A stretch of 64,000 nt of DNA from Polaribacter vadi. Its GTDB lineage: Bacteria; Bacteroidota; Bacteroidia; Flavobacteriales; Flavobacteriaceae. Shown piece by piece: positions 43,552 through 52,987 of this stretch (the first letter of the stretch is position 1; every line of letters starts with the position of its first letter). The stretch lies in NCBI RefSeq assembly GCF_018861005.1, contig NZ_JAHKQL010000002.1, forward strand, positions 1 to 64,000. The letters are read 5' to 3'. Below the pieces are notes generated by a model. It did no database searches, was not told the DNA's origin, and saw only the letters and a program-made list of their open reading frames with translations. Position numbers and translations under genes: made by a program.

Positions 43552-45117
43552 ATGTTTGAAATTTTTGTAAAAATATACGAGTATTTTATATTTTTCTATG
43601 CAACTTCATTAATTTTAAGTTACATAGTATTAGCCATATTTTCTTTTATCGCTATTAATAAATATAAAAGTTATAATACAGATATTGATGATGAAGAATT
43701 ATTAGCTTCTCATCTAGCACCTGGTATTTCCGTAATTGCACCTGCTTATAATGAGGAGAAAACAATTATTGTAAATGTAAAATCTTTACTTACATTAAAC
43801 TATCCTCTTTTTGAGGTAATTATTGTAAACGATGGTAGTAAAGATGATACCTTAAAATTATTAATTGAAGAATTCGATTTAATTGAAGCTCCTTTTGCAT
43901 ATGTAGAAAAAATTAAAACAAAGCCATATAAAAGAACATTTAAATCTCAAAACCCTAAGTACGACATTTTAACTATAATTGATAAAGAAAATGGTGGTAC
44001 TAAAGCAGATGCTTTTAATGCGGGTTTAAACGCTTCAGTTTTTCCATACTATTTAAATACTGATGTAGATTGTATTTTGGCAAGAAATACACTTACAAAA
44101 ATGATTAAGCCAATCTTAAGTTCTAAAACAACTGTAATTGCTGTTGGTGCAACATTAAGAATGTCTAATAACTGTGAGATTGAAGAAGGAATTATTACAA
44201 GAGTAAGACCACCTAAAGCACTTATACCTCGTTTTCAAGAACTAGAATACATTAGATCTTATTTATTAGGAAAAATGGGTTGGGAATTAATAAACTCTGT
44301 ACCTAATGTTTCTGGTGGATTAGGAATGTTTGATAAAGATATAGCTATTAAAGCTGGGGGTTATGGAGCAGATTCTCATGCAGAAGATATGGATATGATG
44401 ACAAGAATGGCTGCTCATATGATGAATAACAGACTTGATTATAAAATTGGTTATATACCTCTTTCTTGTTGTTGGACAGAAGGACCACCAAATATTCAAA
44501 TTTTAGGTAGACAACGTACAAGATGGGCCAGTGGATTATTTCAAATGTTTAGTGAACACAGAAAAATTCTATTCAATCCAAACTATAAAAGATTAGGTTT
44601 AATTACTTTTCCGTACATTTTTATTTTTGAGTTTTTAGCGCCAATTATAGAAGCGTTTGGTATCTTATTCTCAATATTCCTATTATTTTATGGATATGTA
44701 AACTGGAACTTTGCACCATTAATCTTATTGTATTCTTACACATTTGCCATAATGATTTCTTCAATTGTAATTATTTGGGATCAAATGACATTTAAATATT
44801 ACAACACAACTAGAGAGGTATTAACACTGTTTCTAACAGCATTTATTGAGCCATTCATTTATCACCCAATGATTATGTTTTTCTCTTTAAAAGGATATTT
44901 CAGTTACGTAACTTCTAGAGAACTTGCTTGGGGAACAATGACAAGAAAAGGGTTTGATAATGAAGATGACAAAAAGAAAAAATCTGACAGTAATACTGGA
45001 AGCAATAATGATGGTGGAGATAGCTCTGGGAATGCTGGAGGTAAAAAACAAAGTATTTTTGAAAAACTAAAGAAAGGAAAAAGCTCAAACTCAGATTTTG
45101 AGCCTATTAAAACATAA
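43552..45117 (+). CDS. Processive family 2 glycosyltransferase (PgaC/BcsA-like)
   Basis: 521 residues: two N-terminal membrane segments, a cytoplasmic GT2 domain and about four C-terminal membrane segments. All processive signatures are present: APAYNEEKTI, VNDGSKDDT, YYLNTDVDC (DxD), HAEDMDM (catalytic Asp) and RQRTRW (QxxRW). Such enzymes polymerise a sugar (GlcNAc, glucose or hyaluronan) and extrude it through the inner membrane. A Ser/Asn/Gly-rich tail follows. Product unknown; the following TPR/barrel protein suggests a Pga-like export path. Confidence 0.87.
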   Translation: MFEIFVKIYEYFIFFYATSLILSYIVLAIFSFIAINKYKSYNTDIDDEELLASHLAPGISVIAPAYNEEKTIIVNVKSLLTLNYPLFEVIIVNDGSKDDTLKLLIEEFDLIEAPFAYVEKIKTKPYKRTFKSQNPKYDILTIIDKENGGTKADAFNAGLNASVFPYYLNTDVDCILARNTLTKMIKPILSSKTTVIAVGATLRMSNNCEIEEGIITRVRPPKALIPRFQELEYIRSYLLGKMGWELINSVPNVSGGLGMFDKDIAIKAGGYGADSHAEDMDMMTRMAAHMMNNRLDYKIGYIPLSCCWTEGPPNIQILGRQRTRWASGLFQMFSEHRKILFNPNYKRLGLITFPYIFIFEFLAPIIEAFGILFSIFLLFYGYVNWNFAPLILLYSYTFAIMISSIVIIWDQMTFKYYNTTREVLTLFLTAFIEPFIYHPMIMFFSLKGYFSYVTSRELAWGTMTRKGFDNEDDKKKKSDSNTGSNNDGGDSSGNAGGKKQSIFEKLKKGKSSNSDFEPIKT

Positions 45118-45134
45118 ATTACCATATAATTATT

Positions 45135-48017
45135 ATGAAAATTAATAAGTCAATTTTATTATTAATTGTGGCACTCATCTCACAATTAAATATATCTTCT
45201 CAAGAAGTATATGATTCTTCGGATTTATATTTTGAGGAGGCCAAAAGAGATATTGCTGAACAAAACTTTACTAGAGCAGCAAAAATGAGCTGGAGAGGGT
45301 TACAATTAGCTCCAGAAGATTTAGATTTAAAAACACTTTTAGGTAAAGCTCAAATGCAATTGGGTAGATATGATACTGCAAGATACGTTTTAAAACAAGT
45401 TTACGATAGAAGAAGAAAAGATATTGATGTTTTAGGTTTTTTAGTAAGTATAGAACAAACTACAAAAAGATATTCTGATGCAATTTGTTTTGTAAATGAG
45501 CTTTTAGAAATTACACCTTACAGTAGAGGTTGGTGGCGTAGAAAAATAGTTATTTATAAAGAAATGGGTAACTATGAAGAAGCAGAAAGAGCTTTAAAAA
45601 GATTGTATCAAATCTATCCAGATGATACAGAAATACAGAACGACTATAACTACATAATGTTAAATGATGGTAATAGTGCTGTAGAAAACAGAAGATATGA
45701 TGATGCAAACCAAGTTTACAAAACAGTTATAGATAATGATCCATCAAACAAACAAGCATACATAGGTATCATTAGAAATGAGTTATTAAAAGGAGATCCT
45801 GAAATTGCCTTACAATACACAAACAGAGCTTTATTAGAACTCCGTGAAGATTCAGAATTAATTGAAAAGAAAATTGGTTTATTAGAAGAATTAGGAAGAC
45901 ATGAAGAAGCTATTGTTTATATAAAAACAGAGGTAGATAAAGCCAAATTTCCAACAATACATTCTGAAACATTACCTTATTTAATGCAGCAATCTGCTAA
46001 TTTTAATGAATATAATGATTCTTATGAAATTCAGAAAAAATTATTAGATCTTAATGGTAATTCAGAATCACAAACTTATGTAATTAACAATGCATTAGGT
46101 AAAGGTTATGATGTAGATGCTGAATATTTTCTTAAAAAAGGAATTAAAAGAAGTCCGAATAACAAAAAGCTTTTAGTACAATTAAAAGAGTTATACAGAC
46201 CTATAAAAGATAAAGATCGTTTTGAAAGAGAAGTATTAATACTTCACGAAAAATACCCAAATGATACAGATATTACTTACGATTATAATTTAGTAATGTA
46301 TGGTAGAGCAAAAACTTTAGTAGAAAACAGACAATTTGATGAAGCTTTACCAATTTTTGAAGACTTAGTATCATCACCAGATTTTCAAAAAGAAGCTGAA
46401 CAACAAATTTTCGGAATCTATTTAGCTTTACAAAAGTATGATGAAGCTACAGATCAAATTGATAAATTAATTGGTTTAGAACCAGATAATCCTGATTATT
46501 TAGTTAGAAAATCTACATTATATCAGGAAATGGAATTATTTGAAGATGCTCTAGAAATAACTAGAGGATTGGAACAACAATATCCTTTAGAAGAAAAATA
46601 CCCAAGAATTTACGTTACACAAACAGAAGCTTATGCAACTTATTTAATGAGAGAGCAAAGGTTTAGAGCTGTTTTACCTGTTGTAGAAGATGGCCTTACA
46701 AGAGAAAACAATAACAAAAGATTGTTAGAAATTGCCATAAATGCTTCTTCTGCAATTCCTGATTATGAAAAAGGAGTTAACTATAGTAAAAGTGCTTTAA
46801 GTTTTTACCCAAATAACAAAAATTTTAAATTAAAGTTATCTAACTTATTAGCTCAAAATAATCAATATGATGATGCTATAAATGTTTTAGATTCTTTAAA
46901 AACCGTTTACAAATACGATAGAAAAATTAAAAATTCTTTAGCGGAAGTATTATGGTTTAGAGGAAAAAATAAAGAAGAAGAAGGTTTAATAGATGAAGCA
47001 ATAGAAGACTACAGAATATCTGATTCTTTAAATTCTACAGAAGATTATGCTTTACAAAGAATGATAAACTTATACATTCAAGAAAAGCCAAATGAAGATG
47101 CATTAGAGATTGTTAATGAAAAATTAGAACAATACCCTAATGATAATTTCTTAAAATATAAAAAAGGTATTGTTTTTGAATTAATGGAACAATACGACTC
47201 TGCTTACTATTACCAAAGTTTTAGACAAATTGATGACCCTTTTGAAAGAAATGAATGGAATAATGCTTTAGAAGTATTAAAAGCAGCTAAGCTTAAAAAT
47301 AAATTAGCAGCAACTTATACGCAAGCTTCATCAGATTCTACTGCATTTAGTACATCTTTAGCTAGTTTAGGTTATAGCCATAAGTATGATGAGAAAAATA
47401 CATTTGGTGCAGACTTAAATTATGCTGCAAGAAGATCTGGAGTTGGTGTACAAGGAGGTGTAAATTATTCAAGAGTCTTTACTCCTACTCTATATGCAGA
47501 TGTTGGTGTATTATTAGGATCGAAATTTTTCCCTAAATTTATCTTATATGGTAATGCATACAAAGGTCTAGACAATGGTTATGAAGCTCAAGCAGGCCTT
47601 CGTTTTTCTCGATTACAAAACGATATAAACTTTTTAAGTTTAAACTTAGGTCTTTCTAAAACCTGGGAAGACATTTGGGTTAGTGCTAAAGGAATATTGA
47701 TGAGAGACGATCAATTCAACTATTTTAATTTTGCTGCACAAACACGAATAAATGTAAATGCCAGGCAAGATTATGTTAGTTTTATAGTCTCCTTTGGTAG
47801 TGCGCCTTTTAACGATCAATTAGCAGAAGGTGAAACTGCTTTCTTAGATTTTTCTAATGTTTTAGTTGGGGCTGGTTATGGTTATAATATATCACCTAAA
47901 ACTTTGTTATTAGTAAACGGATCTTGGATTAACTTTAAAAGTCCTGTAACAGATAGTACTGCTTTGGCATATATTAATCAATATAATTTATCAGTATCTA
48001 TAATTACAAGATTCTAA
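45135..48017 (+). CDS. TPR protein with C-terminal YaiO-like outer-membrane barrel
   Basis: 960 residues: signal peptide, about 15 TPR-like helical pairs over residues about 25-740 (for example ALPIFEDLVSSPDFQKEAEQ, NYEEAERALKRLYQIYP), and a C-terminal barrel region of about 215 residues beginning near ASLGYSHKYDEKNTFGADLN and ending in SVSIITRF. The plan is that of PgaA/YaiO outer-membrane polysaccharide secretins. It would carry the product of the preceding synthase through the periplasm and outer membrane. Confidence 0.85.
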   Translation: MKINKSILLLIVALISQLNISSQEVYDSSDLYFEEAKRDIAEQNFTRAAKMSWRGLQLAPEDLDLKTLLGKAQMQLGRYDTARYVLKQVYDRRRKDIDVLGFLVSIEQTTKRYSDAICFVNELLEITPYSRGWWRRKIVIYKEMGNYEEAERALKRLYQIYPDDTEIQNDYNYIMLNDGNSAVENRRYDDANQVYKTVIDNDPSNKQAYIGIIRNELLKGDPEIALQYTNRALLELREDSELIEKKIGLLEELGRHEEAIVYIKTEVDKAKFPTIHSETLPYLMQQSANFNEYNDSYEIQKKLLDLNGNSESQTYVINNALGKGYDVDAEYFLKKGIKRSPNNKKLLVQLKELYRPIKDKDRFEREVLILHEKYPNDTDITYDYNLVMYGRAKTLVENRQFDEALPIFEDLVSSPDFQKEAEQQIFGIYLALQKYDEATDQIDKLIGLEPDNPDYLVRKSTLYQEMELFEDALEITRGLEQQYPLEEKYPRIYVTQTEAYATYLMREQRFRAVLPVVEDGLTRENNNKRLLEIAINASSAIPDYEKGVNYSKSALSFYPNNKNFKLKLSNLLAQNNQYDDAINVLDSLKTVYKYDRKIKNSLAEVLWFRGKNKEEEGLIDEAIEDYRISDSLNSTEDYALQRMINLYIQEKPNEDALEIVNEKLEQYPNDNFLKYKKGIVFELMEQYDSAYYYQSFRQIDDPFERNEWNNALEVLKAAKLKNKLAATYTQASSDSTAFSTSLASLGYSHKYDEKNTFGADLNYAARRSGVGVQGGVNYSRVFTPTLYADVGVLLGSKFFPKFILYGNAYKGLDNGYEAQAGLRFSRLQNDINFLSLNLGLSKTWEDIWVSAKGILMRDDQFNYFNFAAQTRINVNARQDYVSFIVSFGSAPFNDQLAEGETAFLDFSNVLVGAGYGYNISPKTLLLVNGSWINFKSPVTDSTALAYINQYNLSVSIITRF

Positions 48018-48026
48018 TAACTTTTT

Positions 48027-48040
48027 ATTCCCCAAATATT
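48027..48040 (+). promoter_or_regulatory. C-rich site covering the ribosome-binding region, complementary to G-loop RNAs
   Basis: ATTCCCCAAATATT ends at the base before the start codon of the DUF4838 gene. ATTCCCCAA is exactly complementary, over 9 bases, to the loop GUUGGGGAAU of RNA units 1 and 3, and matches the loop of elements A and B apart from one C. There is no Shine-Dalgarno sequence in this gap. Confidence 0.4.
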
Positions 48041-50212
48041 ATGTTTAAAAAATACATATTAATTTTTATATTTTTTTTAAGCTTATCATCTTGTGCTCAA
48101 AACAAAATAACATTGTTTTCTAAAGAAAATAAAATATCACCAAAAATAAGTATCCCTTTAACTGCTGATATTTTAGTGAGTAATGCTGCAGAAGATTTTA
48201 ATAAAAAATTTAAAACAGTTACAGGCACAACTTTAAAAATAGAAAGAAGTAATAGTTTAAATAAAAATTACAATTATATTTTACTGAGAATCAACCCTAC
48301 TCAGAAAGATAATTTTTGTATGTATAGAAAAGGTAGAAATATTACTCTACAGGGGTCTAATGCACAGAATTTAATGTATGCAATTAGCGATTTTTTTAAA
48401 AGATATACTAATTTAAATTACAATGAATTAAATAAACCAAAAGAAGATTTTACATCAGAAATAGATATCCCTGAAAAGTTTAGTAATTGTTCTTCGCCCG
48501 AATTTGAATACAGAGAACCTTATTATGCTACTAACAATGATACAGAGTTTAGAGCATGGAACAAAACAAGTTCTCTTGAATTAGAATGGGGAATTTGGGG
48601 ACATAATTTACCTAAACTTCTTAAAAACTATAATTTACCAGAATCAGTTTATGCTAAAGTAGGTAGTGTAAGAACTAAAAAACAGTTCTGTTTTACAAGT
48701 GATAGTTTATATAAATATGTAAATGAAAACGTAAAAAGAATTTTTGATAGCGATCATGCTTTTAATAAATACATGATTCTACCTAATGACAACAGTATTG
48801 TATGTACCTGTAGTACTTGTAAAGCAGTTGGTAATACATCACAAGATGCAGCTCCTGCAGTATTTACATTTTTAAACAAATTAGCTAAAGACAATAAAAG
48901 AGCTACATTTTTTACAACAGCTTATATAACTGTAAAAGATATTCCTAAATTTAAAGCTGAAGAGAATACAGGTATTTTTTACAGCACTATTGATGTACAA
49001 AAAGGAATCCCTTTAGAAAACACAAAGAAATTTAAAGATTTTGAAAACAAAATTAAGAAATGGAGCGATTATTTAGATAATGTATACATCTGGGATTATA
49101 CCGTAAATTATGATAATTATTTTGATGTTTACCCTATTTTAAAAGTTACACAACAGAATTTAAAACTCTATAAAAAATTAGGTATTAATGGTGTATTCTT
49201 ACATGGTAGTGAATATGATTATAGTACTTTTCAAGGATTAAAATCTACAATATTTGCTAAATTATTATGGAATACTAATATTGATATAGATAAGGAAATT
49301 AGCAATTATTTTAATGATAAATATTCTAACAAACTAGCCAGTATTTTAACTAATTATTATACACATATAGACAACTCATTTTTTGCAAGTACTAAAGAAT
49401 TAAGTATTTATAGTGGTATAGATAAAACTGTAAAAAAATATTTAGACCCTAAAGTTTTTTTTGAATTTTATGACGAATTTAATACCCATACACAAAGTAA
49501 TAAATACGATAAAGACTATTTAAAATTAGCTACAGCTCTTACTTTTCTTAAATTAGAAATTATGAGAGATTATGGTCTTGGTATTTATGGTTTTGGTATT
49601 TTGAACAATGACAAAGAAATTATTGTAAAAAACGAAGCTGGAATTCTTTTAGATAATTTAGCATCATATAGCAGATCTGCAAACCTTAAAACTTATAACG
49701 AAAGAAAATATAATATTAGCGACTATATTAATAACTGGCGAAAAACAATTTATAAATATCATAAAAGAAAACATTATTTTTATAAAAAGAAATTCGAGGT
49801 TTTATCTAAATTAGATGAAGATTATACAAACACAAAAATATTAAATGATGGTGCTTTTGGTTTAAATGATTATAATACAAATTGGCACATTTCTTCTGTA
49901 GATGATTTAATTCTAAAAATTGATAAAGCAGGTATTTCTAAATCTAAAAAAATTACATTTTCTTTTTTACAAGATGTAAAACATCATATTTATTATCCAG
50001 GAGTGATAGAAATTTTAGATACAAATAATAACATCATTAAAAAATTAAAAGTAAAAAAAGACGATTCTAATTTAGATATAAAAGAAGTTTCTATAGAACT
50101 CCCAACAAAATACGATGATAAGCAACTCCCTGAAAGTTTTATAGTTAAAGTAAAAAAACACAATATTGGTGGTAAAAATACTTTAGCTTGTGATGAAATT
50201 ATATTTAATTAA
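48041..50212 (+). CDS. DUF4838 lipoprotein (glycosidase-like)
   Basis: 723 residues; lipobox LSSCAQN. Residues about 40-130 resemble an alpha-glucuronidase/hexosaminidase N-terminal domain (LLRINPTQKDNFCMYRKGRN, LQGSNAQNLMYAISDFFKR), then the DUF4838 barrel with ILPNDNSIVCTCSTC and GVFLHGSEYDYSTFQGLKS, and a C-terminal beta domain. It probably cuts or edits a polysaccharide in the periplasm or at the surface; catalytic acids cannot be placed securely. Position after the export barrel suggests a role like PgaB. Confidence 0.78.
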   Translation: MFKKYILIFIFFLSLSSCAQNKITLFSKENKISPKISIPLTADILVSNAAEDFNKKFKTVTGTTLKIERSNSLNKNYNYILLRINPTQKDNFCMYRKGRNITLQGSNAQNLMYAISDFFKRYTNLNYNELNKPKEDFTSEIDIPEKFSNCSSPEFEYREPYYATNNDTEFRAWNKTSSLELEWGIWGHNLPKLLKNYNLPESVYAKVGSVRTKKQFCFTSDSLYKYVNENVKRIFDSDHAFNKYMILPNDNSIVCTCSTCKAVGNTSQDAAPAVFTFLNKLAKDNKRATFFTTAYITVKDIPKFKAEENTGIFYSTIDVQKGIPLENTKKFKDFENKIKKWSDYLDNVYIWDYTVNYDNYFDVYPILKVTQQNLKLYKKLGINGVFLHGSEYDYSTFQGLKSTIFAKLLWNTNIDIDKEISNYFNDKYSNKLASILTNYYTHIDNSFFASTKELSIYSGIDKTVKKYLDPKVFFEFYDEFNTHTQSNKYDKDYLKLATALTFLKLEIMRDYGLGIYGFGILNNDKEIIVKNEAGILLDNLASYSRSANLKTYNERKYNISDYINNWRKTIYKYHKRKHYFYKKKFEVLSKLDEDYTNTKILNDGAFGLNDYNTNWHISSVDDLILKIDKAGISKSKKITFSFLQDVKHHIYYPGVIEILDTNNNIIKKLKVKKDDSNLDIKEVSIELPTKYDDKQLPESFIVKVKKHNIGGKNTLACDEIIFN

Positions 50213-50234
50213 AAAAAAGATTAAATTTACAACA

Positions 50235-50759
50235 ATGAAAAATTTATTATTACTCTTAGTATTAGCATTAACTATCAGTTCTTGTTCTTTTAGAAAGCCT
50301 GATATAGAAAATGTTAGAAAAACAAAAATGGAAATTGAAAATCCAGACAGACATTATTATCCAATTTTACGTGGATCTGAACTATCAGCAGAATATAAAT
50401 TTTACAATAGAGGTAATGAACCATTAATTATCTACGATGTACAAGCATCTTGTGGTTGTATAGAAATAGATTTCCCTTCAACATCAATTGGTAAAGATGA
50501 TTTTGGTTATATCACTTTAGATTATGATAGTGCCAAAAATATTGGTTACGTAGAGTTTTATGTAACTATAGTTGCCAATACAGAAAAAGACGTTTTTACA
50601 ACAATTAAATTCGATTTAAATGTAGTAACTTCTCCACATTATACTCAAGATTACGAAGAGATCTACCTAGAAAGAAGAAAAGAAAAATTAGCTGGTGAAG
50701 TAGATGGAGACCTTACACAACAAGGTTATTATATAGATGATGAGAAAACAGTGAGATAA
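50235..50759 (+). CDS. DUF1573 lipoprotein (third DUF1573 gene)
   Basis: 174 residues; lipobox ALTISSCSF, then a DUF1573 domain with YNRGNEPLIIYDVQASCGCI and VEFYVTI, and an acidic C-terminal tail. The ATG at 50235 starts the signal peptide cleanly (MKNLLLLLVLAL); the ATGs before it at 50190 are in a non-coding stretch. It differs from the pair at 3917-4691 in having a lipobox. Role unknown; probably in assembly of the surface polymer. Confidence 0.8.
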   Translation: MKNLLLLLVLALTISSCSFRKPDIENVRKTKMEIENPDRHYYPILRGSELSAEYKFYNRGNEPLIIYDVQASCGCIEIDFPSTSIGKDDFGYITLDYDSAKNIGYVEFYVTIVANTEKDVFTTIKFDLNVVTSPHYTQDYEEIYLERRKEKLAGEVDGDLTQQGYYIDDEKTVR

Positions 50760-50784
50760 AAAAGTAATTAAAATCAGAAATAAA

Positions 50785-51159
50785 ATGAAAGCAAAATATC
50801 AAAGTGTATTAGATTTAGGACAACAATTAAACATTCAAGATGGTGATGTTAAAGAAGAAAATGGAAAATTAATTGTTAATGGAACTGCAAAAAACCAATA
50901 TGAGAAAAATCTTATTTGGGATGAAATAAAAAATATTGGTGGAGATAATCCAGAAGATATTATAGCAGATATTAAAGTTGCTGATACTTCTATTTATGCA
51001 ACGCATACAGTAGAAAAAGGTGAAACTTTAGGCAAAATAGCAAAACACTATTATGGAAAACCAATGAAATATGTTGCTATTTTTGAAGCGAACAAAGACA
51101 TTTTAAAAAACCCAGATGTAATTCATCCAGGTCAAGAATTGGTAATTCCAAATCTATAA
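50785..51159 (+). CDS. BON-LysM protein (Kbp/YgaU-like)
   Basis: 124 residues, no signal peptide. BON-type domain about 1-70 (VNGTAKNQYEKNLIWDEIKN) and a LysM domain about 75-122 (HTVEKGETLGKIAKHYYGKP and NPDVIHPGQELVIP). E. coli Kbp of this plan is a cytoplasmic potassium-binding protein; a wall-binding role is also possible. It ends the exopolysaccharide block and is followed by a strong terminator. Confidence 0.88.
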   Translation: MKAKYQSVLDLGQQLNIQDGDVKEENGKLIVNGTAKNQYEKNLIWDEIKNIGGDNPEDIIADIKVADTSIYATHTVEKGETLGKIAKHYYGKPMKYVAIFEANKDILKNPDVIHPGQELVIPNL

Positions 51160-51180
51160 TTTTTAAAAAACAGAAAACTA

Positions 51181-51209
51181 AAACCGAAACAAATTGTTTC
51201 GGTTTTTTT
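51181..51209 (+). terminator. Terminator of the exopolysaccharide locus
   Basis: Perfect 10-bp stem AAACCGAAAC / GTTTCGGTTT with a 5-base loop, then TTTT. It lies 21 bases past the LysM gene stop. Confidence 0.88.
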
Positions 51210-51225
51210 ATATTTGAAAAAAAGA

Positions 51226-51507
51226 ATGGAGCAAAACAGTTATATGGATAAAAGGAATAAAAAATTCCTTAAATATTGGGAAGAAAAAAGGAAAAATAAA
51301 AAAGAGTACACCATAAAAAATAGTGCTGTATTTAGTTTTATTTTTAGTGCATTGTATTGTATTATAAAATATGGTTTTACTACAGAAGCTTTTAAAGTAT
51401 TTCCTATTTGTTTTTTAATGATTTCTGTTATTTACGGACTCTATGTTTATTTTATCGAATTTAATTTGCACGAAAAGAAATATCAAAAATTAAAAAAAGA
51501 GCTTTAA
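51226..51507 (+). CDS. Small two-helix membrane protein of unknown function
   Basis: 93 residues from the ATG at 51226. A very basic N-terminus (KKFLKYWEEKRKNKKEYT) leads to two hydrophobic segments, about 40-60 and 65-84, and a Lys-rich end. No family recognised. A TTG at 51214 would add four residues. The next gene starts four bases after its stop. Confidence 0.6.
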   Translation: MEQNSYMDKRNKKFLKYWEEKRKNKKEYTIKNSAVFSFIFSALYCIIKYGFTTEAFKVFPICFLMISVIYGLYVYFIEFNLHEKKYQKLKKEL

Positions 51508-51511
51508 AAAA

Positions 51512-52114
51512 TTGATTACAAATAAAAAGAAATTCTACACAGAAATTTTAAAAGCATTGCTTAAACTAATAATTGCAGGTGTTTTAATTGGTGTTTTAAA
51601 ACAATACGATTTAATTATTGCTGTACTTTTAATCTTAAAAATTATACATAATATTTATAAAGAAATTATAAAACCAAAAATCGATAAAAACTGGTTGCTA
51701 TTAGCAGGTATGTTATTAACTGGTTTTGGAGGCGTAGTTGGCGAAACTTGGGGAGTTGCAAATGGTTATTGGGAATATCATCAAGTATCTAGAGAAATCC
51801 CATTATGGGTTCCTTTTGCATGGATGTTGGCTTTTCATTACCTCTACAAATTAGAACGAAATATAATACCTTATTTAAAGCATCAAACTCAAAGAAACAA
51901 AATTGTTTTAGCAATAATTTTAGCGCTAATTTTACCTGCTTTTGGTGAAGTAATTACAATTCTTTTAGGTGTTTGGACTTATTATTGGCCTTATCAAATC
52001 TTTGGTGTGCCTTTGTACGCTTTTTTATGTTTGCTATTTGTACACATGCTAGTTTACAGCATATTACATTATGCGTGTAAAAAATATAAGATTGATGACA
52101 TTGTGTACAATTAA
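51512..52114 (+). CDS. Polytopic membrane protein with an internal repeat
   Basis: 200 residues, about six membrane segments. The start is TTG at 51512; no ATG precedes the first conserved segment. Two halves share a pattern: GETWGVANGYWEYH with IPLWVPFAW, and GEVITILLGVWTYYWPYQ with FGVPLYAFL, each being Glu, a Gly-x-Trp-x-Tyr-like stretch and then a Pro-containing helix. This recalls the CrtY/CruF-type carotenoid enzymes in plan, but the resemblance is weak and no carotenoid gene is near. Confidence 0.6.
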   Translation: MITNKKKFYTEILKALLKLIIAGVLIGVLKQYDLIIAVLLILKIIHNIYKEIIKPKIDKNWLLLAGMLLTGFGGVVGETWGVANGYWEYHQVSREIPLWVPFAWMLAFHYLYKLERNIIPYLKHQTQRNKIVLAIILALILPAFGEVITILLGVWTYYWPYQIFGVPLYAFLCLLFVHMLVYSILHYACKKYKIDDIVYN

Positions 52115-52132
52115 AATATCAAAAACAGCAAT

Positions 52133-52987
52133 TTAAAATCGCCAACAAACAATTCTAGTTACTTTATTCCCTTGACTTAAAGGTATAACTTTAAACTCTT
52201 TTACGCCCAATTTTTCTGATGATTTTTGCAAGCTTTCAACGTTTTCTTTCTTAGAAACCAAACTTGTAAACCATTCACTTTTATCTTTATAAAGTGAACT
52301 TTCATATAAATAATTGTGTAAAAATGCTTTTTCACCTCCTACATACCACAATTCATTATTGTTACCAGAAAAATTACGGATTGCATTATTCCCTAAATTT
52401 CTAGATTTTCTTCTATTTGCTCCTCTAGCTTCTTCTGCAGATTTATAAAAAGGAGGATTACACATTGTTGCAAAAAAAGAATCTTCTTCTTCTAAAATAT
52501 CTTTTAAAATATGTTGCTCATTAAACTGCTGTCTTAACTCAATTTTTGCATCTAAATCATTATCATCAATAATATCTTGTGCAGTATCTAAAGAATCTAA
52601 ATCTATATCTGTGGCAACAAAATTCCAATTGTATTCTGCAACACCCAAAAGCGGATAAATACAAGTTGCACCTGTTCCAATATCTAAAACTGTTCTATTT
52701 TCTTCGGATGAATTTAAGTCAGATAAATGGTGAATATAATCTAATCTACCAGGAATTGGAGGGCATAAATTATCATCAGGAAAATCCCAAACAGAAATTT
52801 TATCATAAGTAAATAATAATGCTTTATTAAGCTCTTTTACAGCTTTCGGATTCGAAAAATCAATCGTGATTTTACCAAATCTATTTTTTGTTACAAACTT
52901 TGCTAAATCAGGATTTTGCTGAACTAAGTCATCAAAATTATACCCTTTATTAAATTTATTTTTCTGATGAAGGCTTTTCTCTTTCAT
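52133..52987 (-). CDS. rlmF: 23S rRNA (adenine(1618)-N6)-methyltransferase
   Basis: 284 residues. SAM-binding VLDIGTGATCIYPLLG and the N6-methyl motif MCNPPFYKS (NPPF) are both present, with the family-specific NFLCPPIPGRLDYIHHL-like segment (DNLCPPIPGRLDYIHHL). It methylates A1618 of 23S rRNA. It is encoded right after bshC with a one-base TAATG overlap. Confidence 0.93.
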   Translation of the reverse strand: MKEKSLHQKNKFNKGYNFDDLVQQNPDLAKFVTKNRFGKITIDFSNPKAVKELNKALLFTYDKISVWDFPDDNLCPPIPGRLDYIHHLSDLNSSEENRTVLDIGTGATCIYPLLGVAEYNWNFVATDIDLDSLDTAQDIIDDNDLDAKIELRQQFNEQHILKDILEEEDSFFATMCNPPFYKSAEEARGANRRKSRNLGNNAIRNFSGNNNELWYVGGEKAFLHNYLYESSLYKDKSEWFTSLVSKKENVESLQKSSEKLGVKEFKVIPLSQGNKVTRIVCWRF

